From the NCBI GenBank assembly GCA_031216915.1, contig CM062297.1, forward strand, positions 368,293,704 to 368,357,703: 64,000 bases of DNA, written 5' to 3'. The position numbers and the translations under genes are program-made. This document shows, piece by piece, positions 8,905-19,938 of this stretch. Positions within the stretch are counted from its first letter, which is position 1. Every line of letters starts with the position of its first letter. A model generated the notes under the pieces. The model was not told the origin of the DNA and did no database searches. It worked only from the letters and a program-made list of their open reading frames with translations. The stretch is from Pictodentalium vernedei (taxonomy: Eukaryota > Mollusca > Scaphopoda > Dentaliida > Dentaliidae).

Positions 8905-9313
8905 GTGGGCGCGGTAGCGTTGCGGTAACCGGTTCTCGTCAGATCACCGAAGTTAAGCAACGTCGAGCCCGGTTAGTCCTTGGATTGGTGACCGTCTGAG
9001 CGATCGATTCGGACTCCCGCGTTGTGTGCTTGGGAAAACCACTTAACCTCGATTGTCCACATTGGGGCACGATGACGCCGTGCACTAAGGCGTACTGTAT
9101 GTCGATGGTGCGCATGTCTTCAACCAATCTAACGCTGCCTGTACTGCAGTGTGGGTTACGATGTTGGGAGCTGGAAGCTGCTCGTCGTTTCTCGGTGGTT
9201 CTCACCGGGTACTCTGGCTTCCTCCACCCGTAAAACTGTCACTGACACGATATGACCTTGACTCTTAAAGTGTCGTTAAACCTTAATAAATAAATAAATA
9301 AATAAAATAAATA
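8905..9313 (+). mobile_element. 5S rRNA-headed SINE with 11-bp target duplication
   Basis: The head (8905-9003) resembles 5S rRNA, including the internal Pol III promoter: GATCACCGAAGTTAAGCAAC, GGTTAGTCCTTGGATTGGTG and ACCGTCTGAG. A body of about 270 bp follows with GGGTACTCTGGCTTCCTCCA, ending in AGTGTCGTTAAACC and an (AAAT)n tail at 9281-9312. It is flanked by GTAGGTTTGTC (8894-8904) and GTAGGCTTGTC (9314-9324), a target duplication with one mismatch. The body is shared with the SINEs at 53255 and 54633. Confidence 0.9.
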
Positions 9314-9731
9314 GTAGGCTTGTCATGAAAATGACAAGATTCGACTATCGCGTTCCGTTCCGTCTGCATCGGTTCTTTCGACGCACTATTCCCACTTTTC
9401 GTTTTGTGGAGTATGATAAACACGAGTTTTGTGTGGCGAACATTAAAAAAATTTCGACGTCTGTGGTGATGAATTTAAGTATAAAACATGTTTATATAAT
9501 TGTGCCGATGGTCCAGAAAACAGGTTTCTTCACACTTTTGCAGACTTCAATTATAGACATCAAACTTTAGCATCTATTGGAAAATGAGTTGTCGTTCTAG
9601 GACTAACTATAGCCGATTGATACTTGCAGTATTATTAACATTACGACTCGATTTGATAACTTGGGCTATCCAGGATTTGAAGTGGAAATAGCAATGTTTT
9701 GCTTTGAAGATGTGAACAAGGAGTAATTTAA

Positions 9732-9944
9732 CCCTTTGAACACGAGAGGACGCTTTTCCGTCCCAGGAACATAATACGTCATTATTTCATTGAATGGGAT
9801 GCCTGCTATGTGAATGTGTTAGATAGACCAATACATATTTATTTTCAACGTGCAGAACGAAGGTCTAAACCCAAATAATGAACATGGACTATTTCTATTG
9901 CTGCCATTGAACTGACATGGAAGATACCACCAGTCTTCAAAGGG
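9732..9944. mobile_element. TTAA-type MITE (213 bp)
   Basis: TTAA 9728-9731, then CCCTTTGAA; the right end reads TTCAAAGGG, then TTAA 9945-9948. CCCTTT ends with TTAA duplication are typical of piggyBac-type non-autonomous elements. Confidence 0.75.
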
Positions 9945-9948
9945 TTAA

Positions 9949-12332
9949 GCGGAATCGAATCGCATATTGTGCTGATTTTTTTATGTTTAGCGATCACCTA
10001 CATCGGTAACATGGTCAAAAAGGGAAACCAGCATTCCGAAAAACACATTTACTCTACTGTTAGTGAGTTATTAGTAATTCAGTTCTCCTCTACCTATTTG
10101 ATTTTCATAATGATGAAAGAACAGAATCATATGAATTGCGACGAACGAGTAATGGTCGCTACAACATGAGTAATTTGACGGAAATCCACGAAAATTGCCA
10201 AACAGCTCAGCTGTATTTTGAGCGAGAGTCAATGTCGCGTTATTAAACCGATTTTGACTGGACATTTGACAACTAATCTCTTAGCTCTTTCGGTGGCTGT
10301 AACACGTGTGAACCAAACGGGCGCACTTACAAATTGGAGCCAGTTACAAACATATATAACATCTAGAACTGATAGTAACAAACAATAGTTAAAAACGAAA
10401 CAATTTTTATTGGAAATCCAAAATTCAATGGATCCTTTCAAAGCACCAAGGCGCTATATGCAATACTACATCAGTATTGCAGATGGTGCCTTGTTGCACT
10501 CAAGGTACGATACACTAGCAATCGCCCAAACTGCCACGCAATATATTTCTTGACAAATACTTTGAGAAATGATAAAAGTTGCGTCACCCAAGAAACTTTT
10601 CAGACGCGTTCATACCAAGCGCAAATGTTCCACGAAACATGCCTTGTTATGCCATATATGTCAGAGGGCCATTGTATCTAACTACATGAAGAATTGTCCT
10701 GACTAATTTCTGAGGATTGAATATTGCTGCACAATCATAAGAGAAAAGCGATACATTTCTACTTACTGTAAGGCAATTTGCTATTTAAAAGTAAGTTATT
10801 CCCTGGGGATATGTTATATAACTCCTTTTTTCGTCTTTTTATTTTGTTACTGTTTACCTCTGATCCCATCGATTCTTACCAGATTTCCTGGGACGGGCTA
10901 ATCTTTGGAAGCTTACTGTGACTTCCCTAACAAATCCACAAACAACGCACGCATTCAATAAAATCTCTTTACAGAATGTCAGTTTAACCCTCTGCACTCT
11001 GACGTCAAAATGACAAAGTGTTCGGCAGCAACTATTTCCCATAATGCAGTTTCACACTTAACCAAATATACTGCTTTACAGAACTCAAAGAGCTCTGTCA
11101 AACAAGATATAATTGGTTAAATTCATAATTAAAAATAAGAAAAACAGAGTGATTGAAGAAAACTTGGTTGTGCTACCAGAGTGCTGGGGCTGAAACGATC
11201 CCAAAGAACAGAAACAATGTGTAAAGTACCTTCTACTGCTCCAGTGCATCTCCAATTTCAACTATTTTTACTTTAGCTCAACATGTTTTCCGCCGTATGA
11301 AACCACAGTTGGTTTACATTATCTGTATTGCAAAGCAAAACACACAGCATAACAAACTTTCAAAATAATTAAGTTAAAATAATTTACTGTCAATCCTAAA
11401 GTATGAAATACATTAAATTTCAAATAAATATATATATATTATACGTCACAATGAAGGTTATGGTGTGTAGGACGATAACAATTATCTGTATGGCTCACAT
11501 AGTTGACAGAATGTATCAACGGTTTCCGACAGTCCACTACCACATTAGTACCAGAACATTAACATATTTCAGAAAATATGTAGCACAGCTTTGGATGTAG
11601 TACACACACCTGATCCTCCTGTCCCACGTTTTGACAAGCTTTCAGATTTACTTTCTCCTTCATCCTTTCTTGCCATCATGACAATGTACCTACAGAAAAA
11701 CACTGTTCGTGAGTGGTTTCAGAAAAAAATATTTGACGAGAATGAACGTTTTTAATTTAGCTAGGGCTGAAGTAGCTGTCTTCACATCTATCAATAGGGT
11801 GTTTCCAGTAACTGCATCAGTGGCGTGAATCGTGTAGTGTGTCACCCCGCTCCCTCACCAAAACGTATTTGACTCGTCAAGCTGAGTACCAGAATGCTAT
11901 TGCCCGATTGTACTCAGCCAACGCGAGAAGCTCATTGTAAGTGGAACACCTGAACATAGACTCGAAATTAAAACACATGCTCCTTGATTTCCACAAGGAA
12001 TGCCGATGGCATCCAGCGTTACTGAAAATCTGAGGTGGACTGAATTGTTCAAAGACATCGGTGCAGGCATAAAACTGCACACGCAGTTGCAAGTTCGGTG
12101 ATAGGTGAGCCAGAGTAGCCATAGAAGGTAGTCGTGGTAATCGGCAATGTCGTGGTAAAGGTCTTGGTAAGGTGCTATGGCTTTTATCATGACAATATAG
12201 ATTACCACAACTAATTTTGGCGAGTTTCGACTCCTTGTGAAGAACAGTCGAGCAACTTCAATTGTCTTGTCGATCAAACATGGTGCCCACCCTCTAACAC
12301 CTGGAGACATGCTTTAGAAGAAGTTATGTTTT
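9949..12332. other. No gene recognised
   Basis: Short frames only. A hairpin GCAATAC-TACATCA-GTATTGC sits at 10460-10480 next to GGTGCCTTGTTGCACTCAAG, a phrase that recurs in altered form near 48825-48846. TTTAACCCTCTGCACTC at 10983 may be one end of a TTAA-type MITE whose other end I did not locate. Confidence 0.4.
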
Positions 12333-12443
12333 ACTAATTATCAGCCTAACAAAGCATTTATTAGCAGCCAGACATATACTTGGCGGCTCTCTTATACTAA
12401 TAAATGCGGTGGCCTGCTAACCATTATTGATGGCTGATAATAA
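12333..12443. repeat. Fold-back MITE-like hairpin
   Basis: ATTATCAGCC and GCATTTATTAG on the left pair with CTAATAAATGC and GGCTGATAAT on the right. Confidence 0.6.
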
Positions 12444-12780
12444 AACGTAGCTGTCCGATAAAATCATGTTATTCCAAATGTGACAAATGGTGGCGTCATG
12501 TGGGCGTCTAGGGGGGGGGGGGGACAGTTATCCCAAACCCCATTGAAATATGTACCCCCACTCTCGATTTCAAACTGTCACTTGAGATTTCCAACCCTCC
12601 CCTTTTATATAAACATACGGCCTCATGAGGCTTCATATGTCTGTCAGGGCTTCAAAAGTTGAAACATTTTACGGGAGAGGTCGCTGGACTCTTACTTATC
12701 GGAGGGAAACCACATTCGCTTGTTCAAACTTGGACCCAACGGCCTTCTATGTCCCAATGGGATTGCAATAGCATAATCTC

Positions 12781-12792
12781 TGTCTGCCTGCC

Positions 12793-12840
<48 letters not shown>

Positions 12841-12895
12841 CGTCCGTCCTTCCGTACGGACACCGTCCGTCCGTCCGTCCGTCCATCCGTCTATC
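12781..12895. repeat. Microsatellite (CTGT)n/(CCGT)n/(CTAT)n
   Basis: Uninterrupted CTGT units change into CCGT units and then CTAT units. The open frames on both strands here are repeat artefacts. Confidence 0.95.
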
Positions 12896-13884
12896 TATCT
12901 AAAGTAAGGCACGTCACCTCAATTAAGTACCCACCCTCCTTCACCCTGGCTCCTACGTCCCTGTCTGCATTTATCTTGGCAATGTTTTACATTAGCCAAC
13001 AATAACAGACGATTACCTTGCAATATTTTATTTAGAAGTATAACAGACGTCCTCGATAACCTTGAATTATTTTATTTAGAAGAAGCCGCAAATGAGTCAA
13101 ACATTCAAAAAATAAGCAAACCTCCACTTAAAAGATCGTTTAGTGGGCAAAATGTCTTGACATTAGAGAACTTGTTACAAAACTACACCTTCGACACAGT
13201 CGTCCAAACAGTTCGCTCAAACACACACAGCATATGAGCTTTTTAAGAACATTTTGTACATGCCTACCTCTGATGAAGTATTTCCACTGAAAAGAATAAA
13301 AAACAAACACAAAATTAAATCTGAGACTAAAAAGTAAACAATAACTTTCTTCCGCAATCATTGTTGCATCTATCCATACCAAAATAACTGATACCACAAC
13401 CTTGTAATTAGAGAAATTTGCTCTTGAAGTTGGTCAATTTTGACGAAAAAATGTATATTCATGTCATTTTTGGCCAATGGGGGTTAAAGTTGAAAGATTT
13501 GAGTGGTATTCGTGGTGTATTGTATTATGCTCTAAATGTGTGGAAAATTTGTGCTAAATAACTGTAAACAATTTTGAGACATTTGAAAAATGGTGAAATT
13601 TTGACGGTTTTGGCAGAATATTTTGAAAATACGCGTTTTCACAGACATGACGATACCACATTTCACTAGATTTTATGACATTACATAAGTATGCCAAATT
13701 TGGTTAAAATCGTACAGCTTGTTTTTGAGCAGTTCAACAGATAAAATTCGAGGAGGAAAAAAAAAAAAAAATAGAGAAGAAAAATTTTGAAAAAGAAGAA
13801 TAACAAGAGTCTTTCCCAAACTGGGTTTGGGAAAGCCTAAAAATCCATTAAACACAACCCTCGATGACATCTAGGCTTTTGTAA

Positions 13885-14183
13885 TCAGCTCGTTAAAAAA
13901 AGACAACCTTCATGTACAAAAGATTTTTAAAAAGCCCTCAGAAGATAATGTGAGAGAAAATACAGCCTTCAATGCAATTTTCAATAAAGTCCAACGACAA
14001 AGTAAAGCCATGTATTATAATGATATTCTGCGGAAGAATCAACTAGCTTTGAAGTGGATATCGCAAATATTGCATGACGTAATTAATAGTCCGACAACCT
14101 CGCAACCTTTATCAAAGATATTCATTTCCAGCGGAGAAGACATAACCGTTCCGGATCAAACGGCATCCCATCTTAACAAATAC
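13885..14183 (+). pseudogene. LINE ORF2 fragment, left part of an interrupted copy
   Basis: An open frame reads like the linker before the reverse transcriptase of a LINE: KKDNLHVQKIFKKPSEDNVR, then YYNDILRKNQLALKWIS, and TVPDQTASHLNKY just before the break at about 14183. These correspond to the usual arrangement of a conserved YY/W segment followed by an I-T-D-x-x-I-A-x-x-x-N-x-Y/F-F phrase. The protein continues in the same sense 25.6 kb away at 39789 (KYFANVSKMV), so this is one dead LINE split by later insertions. There is no start codon and no endonuclease domain in view. Confidence 0.65.
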
Positions 14184-14193
14184 AGAAGATTCG

Positions 14194-14367
14194 CCGTGGA
14201 CTGGTCGCAATCCACGCGTGCGCAGTGATGACCACGCATGAGTTTACCAGATAATAAAAATCATCAGCAGTAGAATTTTAATCAATGAAGCACCGGCTTG
14301 TACCCGGTGCTTCATTAATTAAATTTTTGACGATTATTCCTATAATTAGTGTTTGGAATCTTATACT
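14194..14367. mobile_element. MITE A, copy 1, left portion
   Basis: CCGTGGACTGGTCGCAATCC onward matches the complement of 50712-50895 through GATTATTCC and AATCT-ATA. This copy carries an extra hairpin, AATGAAGCACCGG...CCGGTGCTTCATT (about 14274-14320). It is cut at ATACT (14363-14367) by the 25-kb element; the remainder resumes at 39731. Confidence 0.75.
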
Positions 14368-14978
14368 CACACCTACTAATCGGTCTCACGCTGTGACGTG
14401 CAATTCGACGCTGTGATGTTCTGTTCGGGCGCTGTGACGTGTTTTTTGATGTGAAAAGTCATCGTTGCGGCTGATTTTATCAATTTTCATTCAAATGGAG
14501 AGGTAAGAAAAGCAGCTTTTTACTTTATCAGTTAAACTGATGTTTCCTAATCCCAACCAGCTTACTTCCACGTAGCAGATATTATCCCTCTTCGAATAAT
14601 ACGGCTCACAAAATGCCTGGGTACAACTTCTGTGCATCGCCACTCGACGCAAAATCACCTATACCTAGGTGACGCCCATTGTTCTGACGCCAGGAAATGG
14701 CCCTCGCAGCCTAAAAAATATTCCTTCGACTTAAAAAACTTATCCCGACAGATCCCGGATGCAGAATAACCCCAACACAGCCCGTCAAAGTGAACCACCC
14801 AGTTTTGAAAAGTGGCAACGGCGCTCTGATGTTAATGGCAACCACGCTGTGATGTTCATCATTTCTTAACCCAAATGAAAATTTGTAAGTAAAGGTTTTT
14901 TTTAAACGTCATTATACGTTTACCTTCAGTTTCATTAGTTGGTTCATTCGTCGGTATCATCTACTTTGTTTTGTCATT
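14368..14978. repeat. Left arm, outer segment, of the 25-kb element
   Basis: Inverted match to about 39130-39725. It contains RCGCTGTGAYGT-type motifs at 14388, 14408, 14429, 14821 (one mismatch) and 14844. The match fades after GTATCATCTACTTTGTTTT. Confidence 0.85.
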
Positions 14979-16611
14979 GGTAACACACACGTTTTCGCTC
15001 ACAAATCCACTGTTCCGATTGGCTACGAGTCAGGCCTTTTCGCATTTGACGATTTTCCTTTTCTTGGACTTGCTGGTGATGTGCAGGGACCGCTGACCCA
15101 TTGAGGGGGGGGGGGGGGCGTCATCGCAACACGTAAAGGGGGACAGCACGAGAGGGACCCTCTCGTGCTATCTCCATTCGGCGTCCGTCATTGTCAAGGA
15201 GCCCCACAACCCACCCCCTTCTAAACGCCCGAAAAAGAGAGGGGTGTTATCACTCATTGGTGGGAGTTCGGATGGCTTCGGGGGAGGACAATTGAATGTT
15301 CAAGCTCATAAATTGCAATTTACGTCATTATGAAGAAGAAAATGTTCCGCAGAAAGTATTTGATACCACTGGGCAGAGGGAGGGCAAGAGTCGTATACCA
15401 GGCGGCCAGACGTTCCTGACCTGTGGGGAGGGGGCTACCCCTACTTCCCCCTTGGGTCCCATCCAATCCACCTGGTCTAACGTGATAACATGGTCCCCAT
15501 AATCTTTGACATAGCAATGGTATACTATCACGTAAACCAGCTACCACTCAGGCTGATGACTCGAAAGAAGATTATCGGAGGTCGGAAGTGTTATGAATAA
15601 AAAACATAGAACTGCGACTCGTCTTGTCGATGACGCGCCCAAAGATCGCCCAGACATGAATTTATATCTCACTTCAGCGTATAAGAATGCATATTTTCTC
15701 CGTGATCTTTTAGCACGTTTCAGGCCAGGGTGGCACCAGAAACCACCTTCTATGGTACGTGCTGTCACGCCGTAGACGTGACATGCCCCCCCCCCCCCCA
15801 CCCCACGTTAGAAATGTGCACTGGCGTAAATGAGATGGACGGCATGTCAGTTCGAAAAATTACGACGTCATTGGACGTAATGTCGATATTGGTTGTTATA
15901 GAATGTATCTGAATTATTTCAAAACCAGTTTAAATCGAATACAACTCCTTTTAATGGTTGTATGTGTGTGTGTTTGTGGGTGGATGTATTCTTTCGATAA
16001 GTATTTTACCTTATGTCATTCTAATGCTATAAATCCCGTCCGGTATACTATCGGAAATTATATTACGGCAATAGAACGTATCTCTTGTTTGTCTAGGGTA
16101 GTGGGGATGGAGAGCAAAAGTGATTTTTGGTGAGTAATTGTACCTTATGTCGCAATATAATTATCGGTGCAATACATCTCGCGGGGTACATAGCATCCGA
16201 AATTGTATTGCAGCAATAGTGTATAACCGCTGATAGTGTTGATTAGGAAGGGGAGCAAGAGCGATTTTTTTGTAAGTTGTATCTTAAGTCACAATATATT
16301 TTTTCAATTTTCCCTGTTGTAAATCCTCCTGGGCAGATAACATCGGAAATGATATTACGACAATAGAGTATATACCTCCTGTTAGCGGTGTGGATGAGCT
16401 CAAAGCTGCAGTTAGTGGGGTGATTTTTGTTCAAAAGTTAATTATTGTGTGAAATTAGGAAATGCCTCCAAGGCATTATTAATTCCGAATCATCACTTCA
16501 ATCAGACTGACCGCATGTCGAAACCTTTTATTCAACGATACATTGGAACTTACAAGACCATCTACGCGAGTCCTTCGCAACCAAATTGTACCGACTGAAA
16601 TTTATTAATTC
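14979..16611. other. Left-arm-only segment with no match in the right arm
   Basis: About 1.6 kb present only in the left arm; the right arm has about 130 unrelated bases at this point. It holds a G run at 15104-15118, an inverted repeat AGCACGAGAGG-GAC-CCTCTCGTGCT near 15147, a C run at 15786 and the tandem repeat at 15990-16440. No gene is recognised. It is either an insertion in the left arm or a deletion on the right. Confidence 0.55.
15990..16440. repeat. Degenerate tandem repeat, three units of 132-139 bp
   Basis: TACCTTATGTC at 16009, TACCTTATGTC at 16141 and TATCTTAAGTC at about 16280 each start a unit that continues with CGGAAATTATATTACGGCAATAG or a variant of it. Confidence 0.7.
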
Positions 16612-18552
16612 GGGTAGTAGTAGGAGATGTCGGTTTCATGTAGGTTTACCCGGACCCTGGGGTCAATGACCCCGCGCAATGACCCCGCGCCCAAAACGCC
16701 CAGACCTTTTTTAGGCCACCTCCCCCTCCCTGTACCCACTACCGTTAGGCCACCTTCACCCCCTCCGCGCCCAGAGCCCCTTAGGCACCCTCCTTCGTGC
16801 CTAAAGTCTGTTAAGTGCCCCTCCCGTGCCCAGAGCCCTTTTAGGCCATACACACCCTCTTTGTGCCCAAGATGATGGTCCAAGATAAGTGTGACGTGGC
16901 TACCATAACACATAAAGTGGGAGGGCTTCCCCTCCCTCCCTGTACCCAAAGCCCATTTGGGCCCCAGATGGCGGCCCAAGATGGTGGATGACAAGATGGC
17001 GGCTTCCCCCATGATATCTGTGACGTGTCTACCATAATACACAAAGTGGGAGGTCTCCCCCTCCCTCCCTGTACCCATAGACTATTGGGACCCAAGATGG
17101 CGGTCCAAGATGGCGAATGACAAGATGGCATCTTCCCCCATGATATCTGTGACGTGTCTACCATAATACACAAAGTGGGAGAGCTCCCTCTCCCTCCCTG
17201 TACCCAAAGCTCAATGGGGTCCAAGATGGCGGATGACAAGATGGCGGCTTCCTCCGTAATATCCGTGACGTATCTACCATAATACACAAAGTGGGAGGGC
17301 CCCCTCCCTCCCTGTACCCAAAGCCTATTGGGGCCCAAGATGGCGGTCCAAGATGGCGGATGACAAGATGGCGTCTTCCCCCATGATATCTGTGACGTGT
17401 CTACCATAATACACAAAGTGGGAGGTCTCCCCCTCCCTCCCTGTACCCAAAGACTATTGGGACCCAAGATGGCGGTCCAAGATGGCGGATGACAAGATGG
17501 CATCTTCCCCCATGATATCTGTGACGTGTCTACCATAATACACAAAGTGGGAGAGCTCCCTCTCCCTCCCTGTACCCAAAGCTCAATGGGGCCCAAGATG
17601 GCGGATGACAAGATGGCGGCTTCCTCCGTAATATCCGTGACGTATCTACCATAATACACAAAGTGGGAGGGCCCCCTCCCTCCCTGTACCCAAAGCCTAT
17701 TGGGGCCCAAGATGGCGGTCCAAGATGGCGGATGACAAGATGGCGTCTTCCCCCATGATATCTGTGACGTGTCTACCATAATTCACAAAGTGGGAGGTCT
17801 CCCCCTCCCTCCCTGTACCCAAAGCCTATTGGGACCCAAGATGGCGGTCCAAGATGGCGGATGACAAGATGGAATCTTCCCCATGATATCTGTGACGTGT
17901 CTACCATAATACACAAGGTGGGAGGGCTCCCTCTCCCTCCCTGTACCCAAAGCCCATTGGGGCCCAAGATGGCGGCTTCCTCCGTGATATCTGTGACGTG
18001 TCTACCATAATACACAAAGTGGGAGGGCCCCCTCCCTCCCTGTACCCAAAGCCTATTGGGGCCCAAGATGGCGGTCCAAGATGGCGGATGACAAGATGGC
18101 GTCTTCCCCCATGATATCTGTGACGTGTCTACCATAGTTCACAAAGTGGGAGGGCTCCCTCTCCCTCCCTGTACCCAAAGCCCATTGGGGCCCAAGATGG
18201 CGGATGACAAGATGACGGTTTCCCCATGATATCTGTGACGTGTCTACCATAATACACAAAGTGGGAGGGCTCCCCCTCCCTCCCTGTTCCCAAAGCCCAT
18301 TGGGGCCCAAGATGGCGGCCCAAGATGGCGTCTTCCCCCATGATATCTGTGAAGTAAGCAAGCTACTCTGCCAGTGATTTAAATATTAAAATTAAAATTA
18401 AAAAATTCAAATTCAAAAATCTCGTTCCTGTTTCCGAAATATACAATGTGTTTAGGTTAATATTGTACCGAGATATTTTCAAAGTACTCAGTTAAGAGGA
18501 TTATCTTGTTTGTGTAAACACTTATTTGATAAATAGATTACCTAAGCTCCAT
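16612..18552. repeat. Left arm, inner segment, of the 25-kb element
   Basis: Inverted match to about 38075-39010. Order: GTAGTAGGAGATG phrase, a GC-rich part with repeated GCCCAGAGCCC and CCTTAGGCACC, the GATGGCGG satellite array, then the unique stretch with CTCGTTCCTGTTTC and GATAAATAGATTACC. Confidence 0.85.
16870..18352. repeat. GATGGCGG satellite array with a 372-bp higher-order unit
   Basis: Monomers of about 101-129 bp share CAAGATGGCGG, ATGATATCTGTGACGTGTC, TACCATAATACACAAAGTGG and CCTCCCTGTACCCAAAGC. TGACGT starts at 17021, 17150, 17266, 17393, 17522, 17638, 17765, 17893, 17994, 18121 and 18236. Steps 129+116+127 repeat exactly, so 17021-17392 and 17393-17764 are two copies of a three-monomer, 372-bp unit. 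Because 372 is divisible by three, long minus-strand frames (up to 312 codons) stay open; these are artefacts. Each monomer carries YY1-like AAGATGGCGG and ATF/CREB-like TGACGTG strings. Confidence 0.9.
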
Positions 18553-18663
18553 AGGTGTGCGTTATCTTCAGGACGTGCCTGAACTTGTTTCTCGAAACAG
18601 CCTTTTATAAACGAGGGCAGAGAATATTCACTCACTATACGATTGTCATTTCGAGAAGAAGTC

Positions 18664-18885
18664 ATGGAAAAGCTCCAGATCGGATTGAGAAATACTTTTG
18701 TCATCGTTGCTCTATTTCAAGGTCAACTGAAAATTCGTATTCGGCGTTATACCAAAGAATCGACAACACCGACCAAGACGGGGATTGCAATGGATGTGAA
18801 CGAATGGCGAGATTTGAAGAGAATTATTGATGACATAGACAGGCAAATAGACGAGGACGAACGGAAAATGCCCAAAAAGAGATAA
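18664..18885 (+). CDS. PC4/Sub1-like single-strand-DNA-binding domain protein (left arm)
   Basis: From the first ATG (18664) to TAA 18883-18885, about 73 codons; the frame is open upstream (SFREEV) to a TTG at 18643, so the true start may have mutated or lie in a spliced exon. It has the PC4/Sub1 pattern: F-x-G-x-L-K-I-x-I-R-x-Y (FQGQLKIRIRRY), then PTKTGIAMDVNEWRDLKRII and an acidic DDIDRQIDEDE end. In the known family this fold forms a dimer that binds single-stranded DNA and acts in transcription or replication. TTTATAAACG about 60 bp upstream may be its TATA box. It is followed in another frame by the CYGC-type protein. Its mirror copy is at 20493-20870. Confidence 0.65.
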   Translation: MEKLQIGLRNTFVIVALFQGQLKIRIRRYTKESTTPTKTGIAMDVNEWRDLKRIIDDIDRQIDEDERKMPKKR

Positions 18886-19287
18886 AGAGATGTACTCACC
18901 CTTTCATCGCATGGGAAGAAAGACATTACGGCAGAGCTACGAAAACGACAGATCGAGAAAGAATTAGACAGAGCTGATGCGGATTTAATAGCAGAACAGA
19001 TTCCAAAAGTGGCCGAAGAACTGTGTTATGGTTGTAGCGTGGACCATCCCTCCCAAATACAGCATGACGTATGCCTGATGATGGACTCGGATGAGCGCGT
19101 TGACAAGTGCTTCGGAGAGGCGCTTGCGAGACTAGACTCAGAGAAACTTATGGAGCTATGGCGGAAGAATGTGGATACCATGATCCCCTCACCACGGCCA
19201 TATGAGAACAGCGACATATCAGAAAGAGGGAGAAACTCGGACACCCTGAAAAGTATGGTAAAAGAGAACATATCACCAAAATGGTAG
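18866..19287 (+). pseudogene. Cys/His-motif protein following the PC4-like gene (left arm)
   Basis: This frame overlaps the end of the PC4-like frame in a different register and has no ATG at its start, so it is either reached by a frameshift or begins internally. It encodes a Lys/Glu-rich helix (KKDITAELRKRQIEKELDRA), then CYGCSVDHPSQIQHDVCLMM, a C-x2-C-x4-H-x4-H-x3-C arrangement that may bind zinc. After that comes DERVDKCFGEALARLDSEKL and LMELWRKNV, ending at TAG 19285-19287. In the right arm the two parts are in one continuous frame because of a 60-bp deletion. I do not know a named family for the CYGC...HPSQ...H motif; association with virus-like elements is an impression. Confidence 0.5.
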
Positions 19288-19938
19288 AAAACTGCACGCT
19301 CCAGAACAACGACAACGTCCCTTTTAAGGGCCAACCCAAATCTTTAAAAAGAGAAGCTTTCAATCACAAAACATACACTATTCAAGTCTTGTTATCAAAA
19401 CACTTAAAAACAGTTCCCACACCTTCCCCCCTCTAGAATAAAAAGACTTACCCTCATTTCCCCTATCCAAAGACTCTCTCCACCACCCACGTGACCCTCT
19501 CTCCCCGCCCTCTCCATTCCCTACCCAAAGACCTTTCCTATCCCCATTTATTGAAAAGTTCCATGGCTTTTCCTCATAAAATATAGGGAGAGGGAGGCGT
19601 CCCCGCCCTCCGAAATAATGAAAATTCGAGTTTTCATTTGAAATTTGTTCGATATTTAAAGTCACCAATGTATATTGTAGGTTTTGTTTTCACTGAAAAA
19701 AATGAGAAAAATTGATAATTTGTGTGCAACACGTTGGAATTTTGTTAGCGAAAGGGATGAACTTGTATTTCTACATGTATAATAGGTTACGACAAACTGT
19801 TTGGCTAAACGTGTGATATAAACCGTATCTTATTGGAAAATCGATTCCCCACCCATAAACTTACACGGTATAATCATGGTTGTTGGAATCGATTTTCCAA
19901 TAAAATACGGTTTATATCACACGTTTAGCGAAACAGTT

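Larger units (their letters stand above)
18553..19670. repeat. Left arm of the palindrome
   Basis: About 1118 bp, matching the complement of 19939-20960. It keeps about 60 bp (end of the PC4-like frame) that the right arm has lost between two GAT triplets. Confidence 0.85.

Noticed and set aside
8905..9003. A functional 5S rRNA gene
   Set aside because: The 5S-like head lacks the normal 3' part and terminator, continues into a SINE body with AAAT tail and has target duplications.
12659..12907. Open frames rich in VCLS/PSV or TDRQ repeats
   Set aside because: They translate the CTGT/CCGT microsatellite.
14979..16611. A coding segment inside the left arm
   Set aside because: Frames such as 15593-15775 are short, unrecognised and overlap repeats; no start context or domain supports them.
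16841..17779. A 312-codon minus-strand open frame with repeated GKTPSCHPPSWTAILGPN-type protein units
   Set aside because: It lies wholly in the GATGGCGG satellite; the 372-bp higher-order unit is a multiple of three, so the frame stays open by repetition. Similar frames appear on both strands and in the right-arm array.
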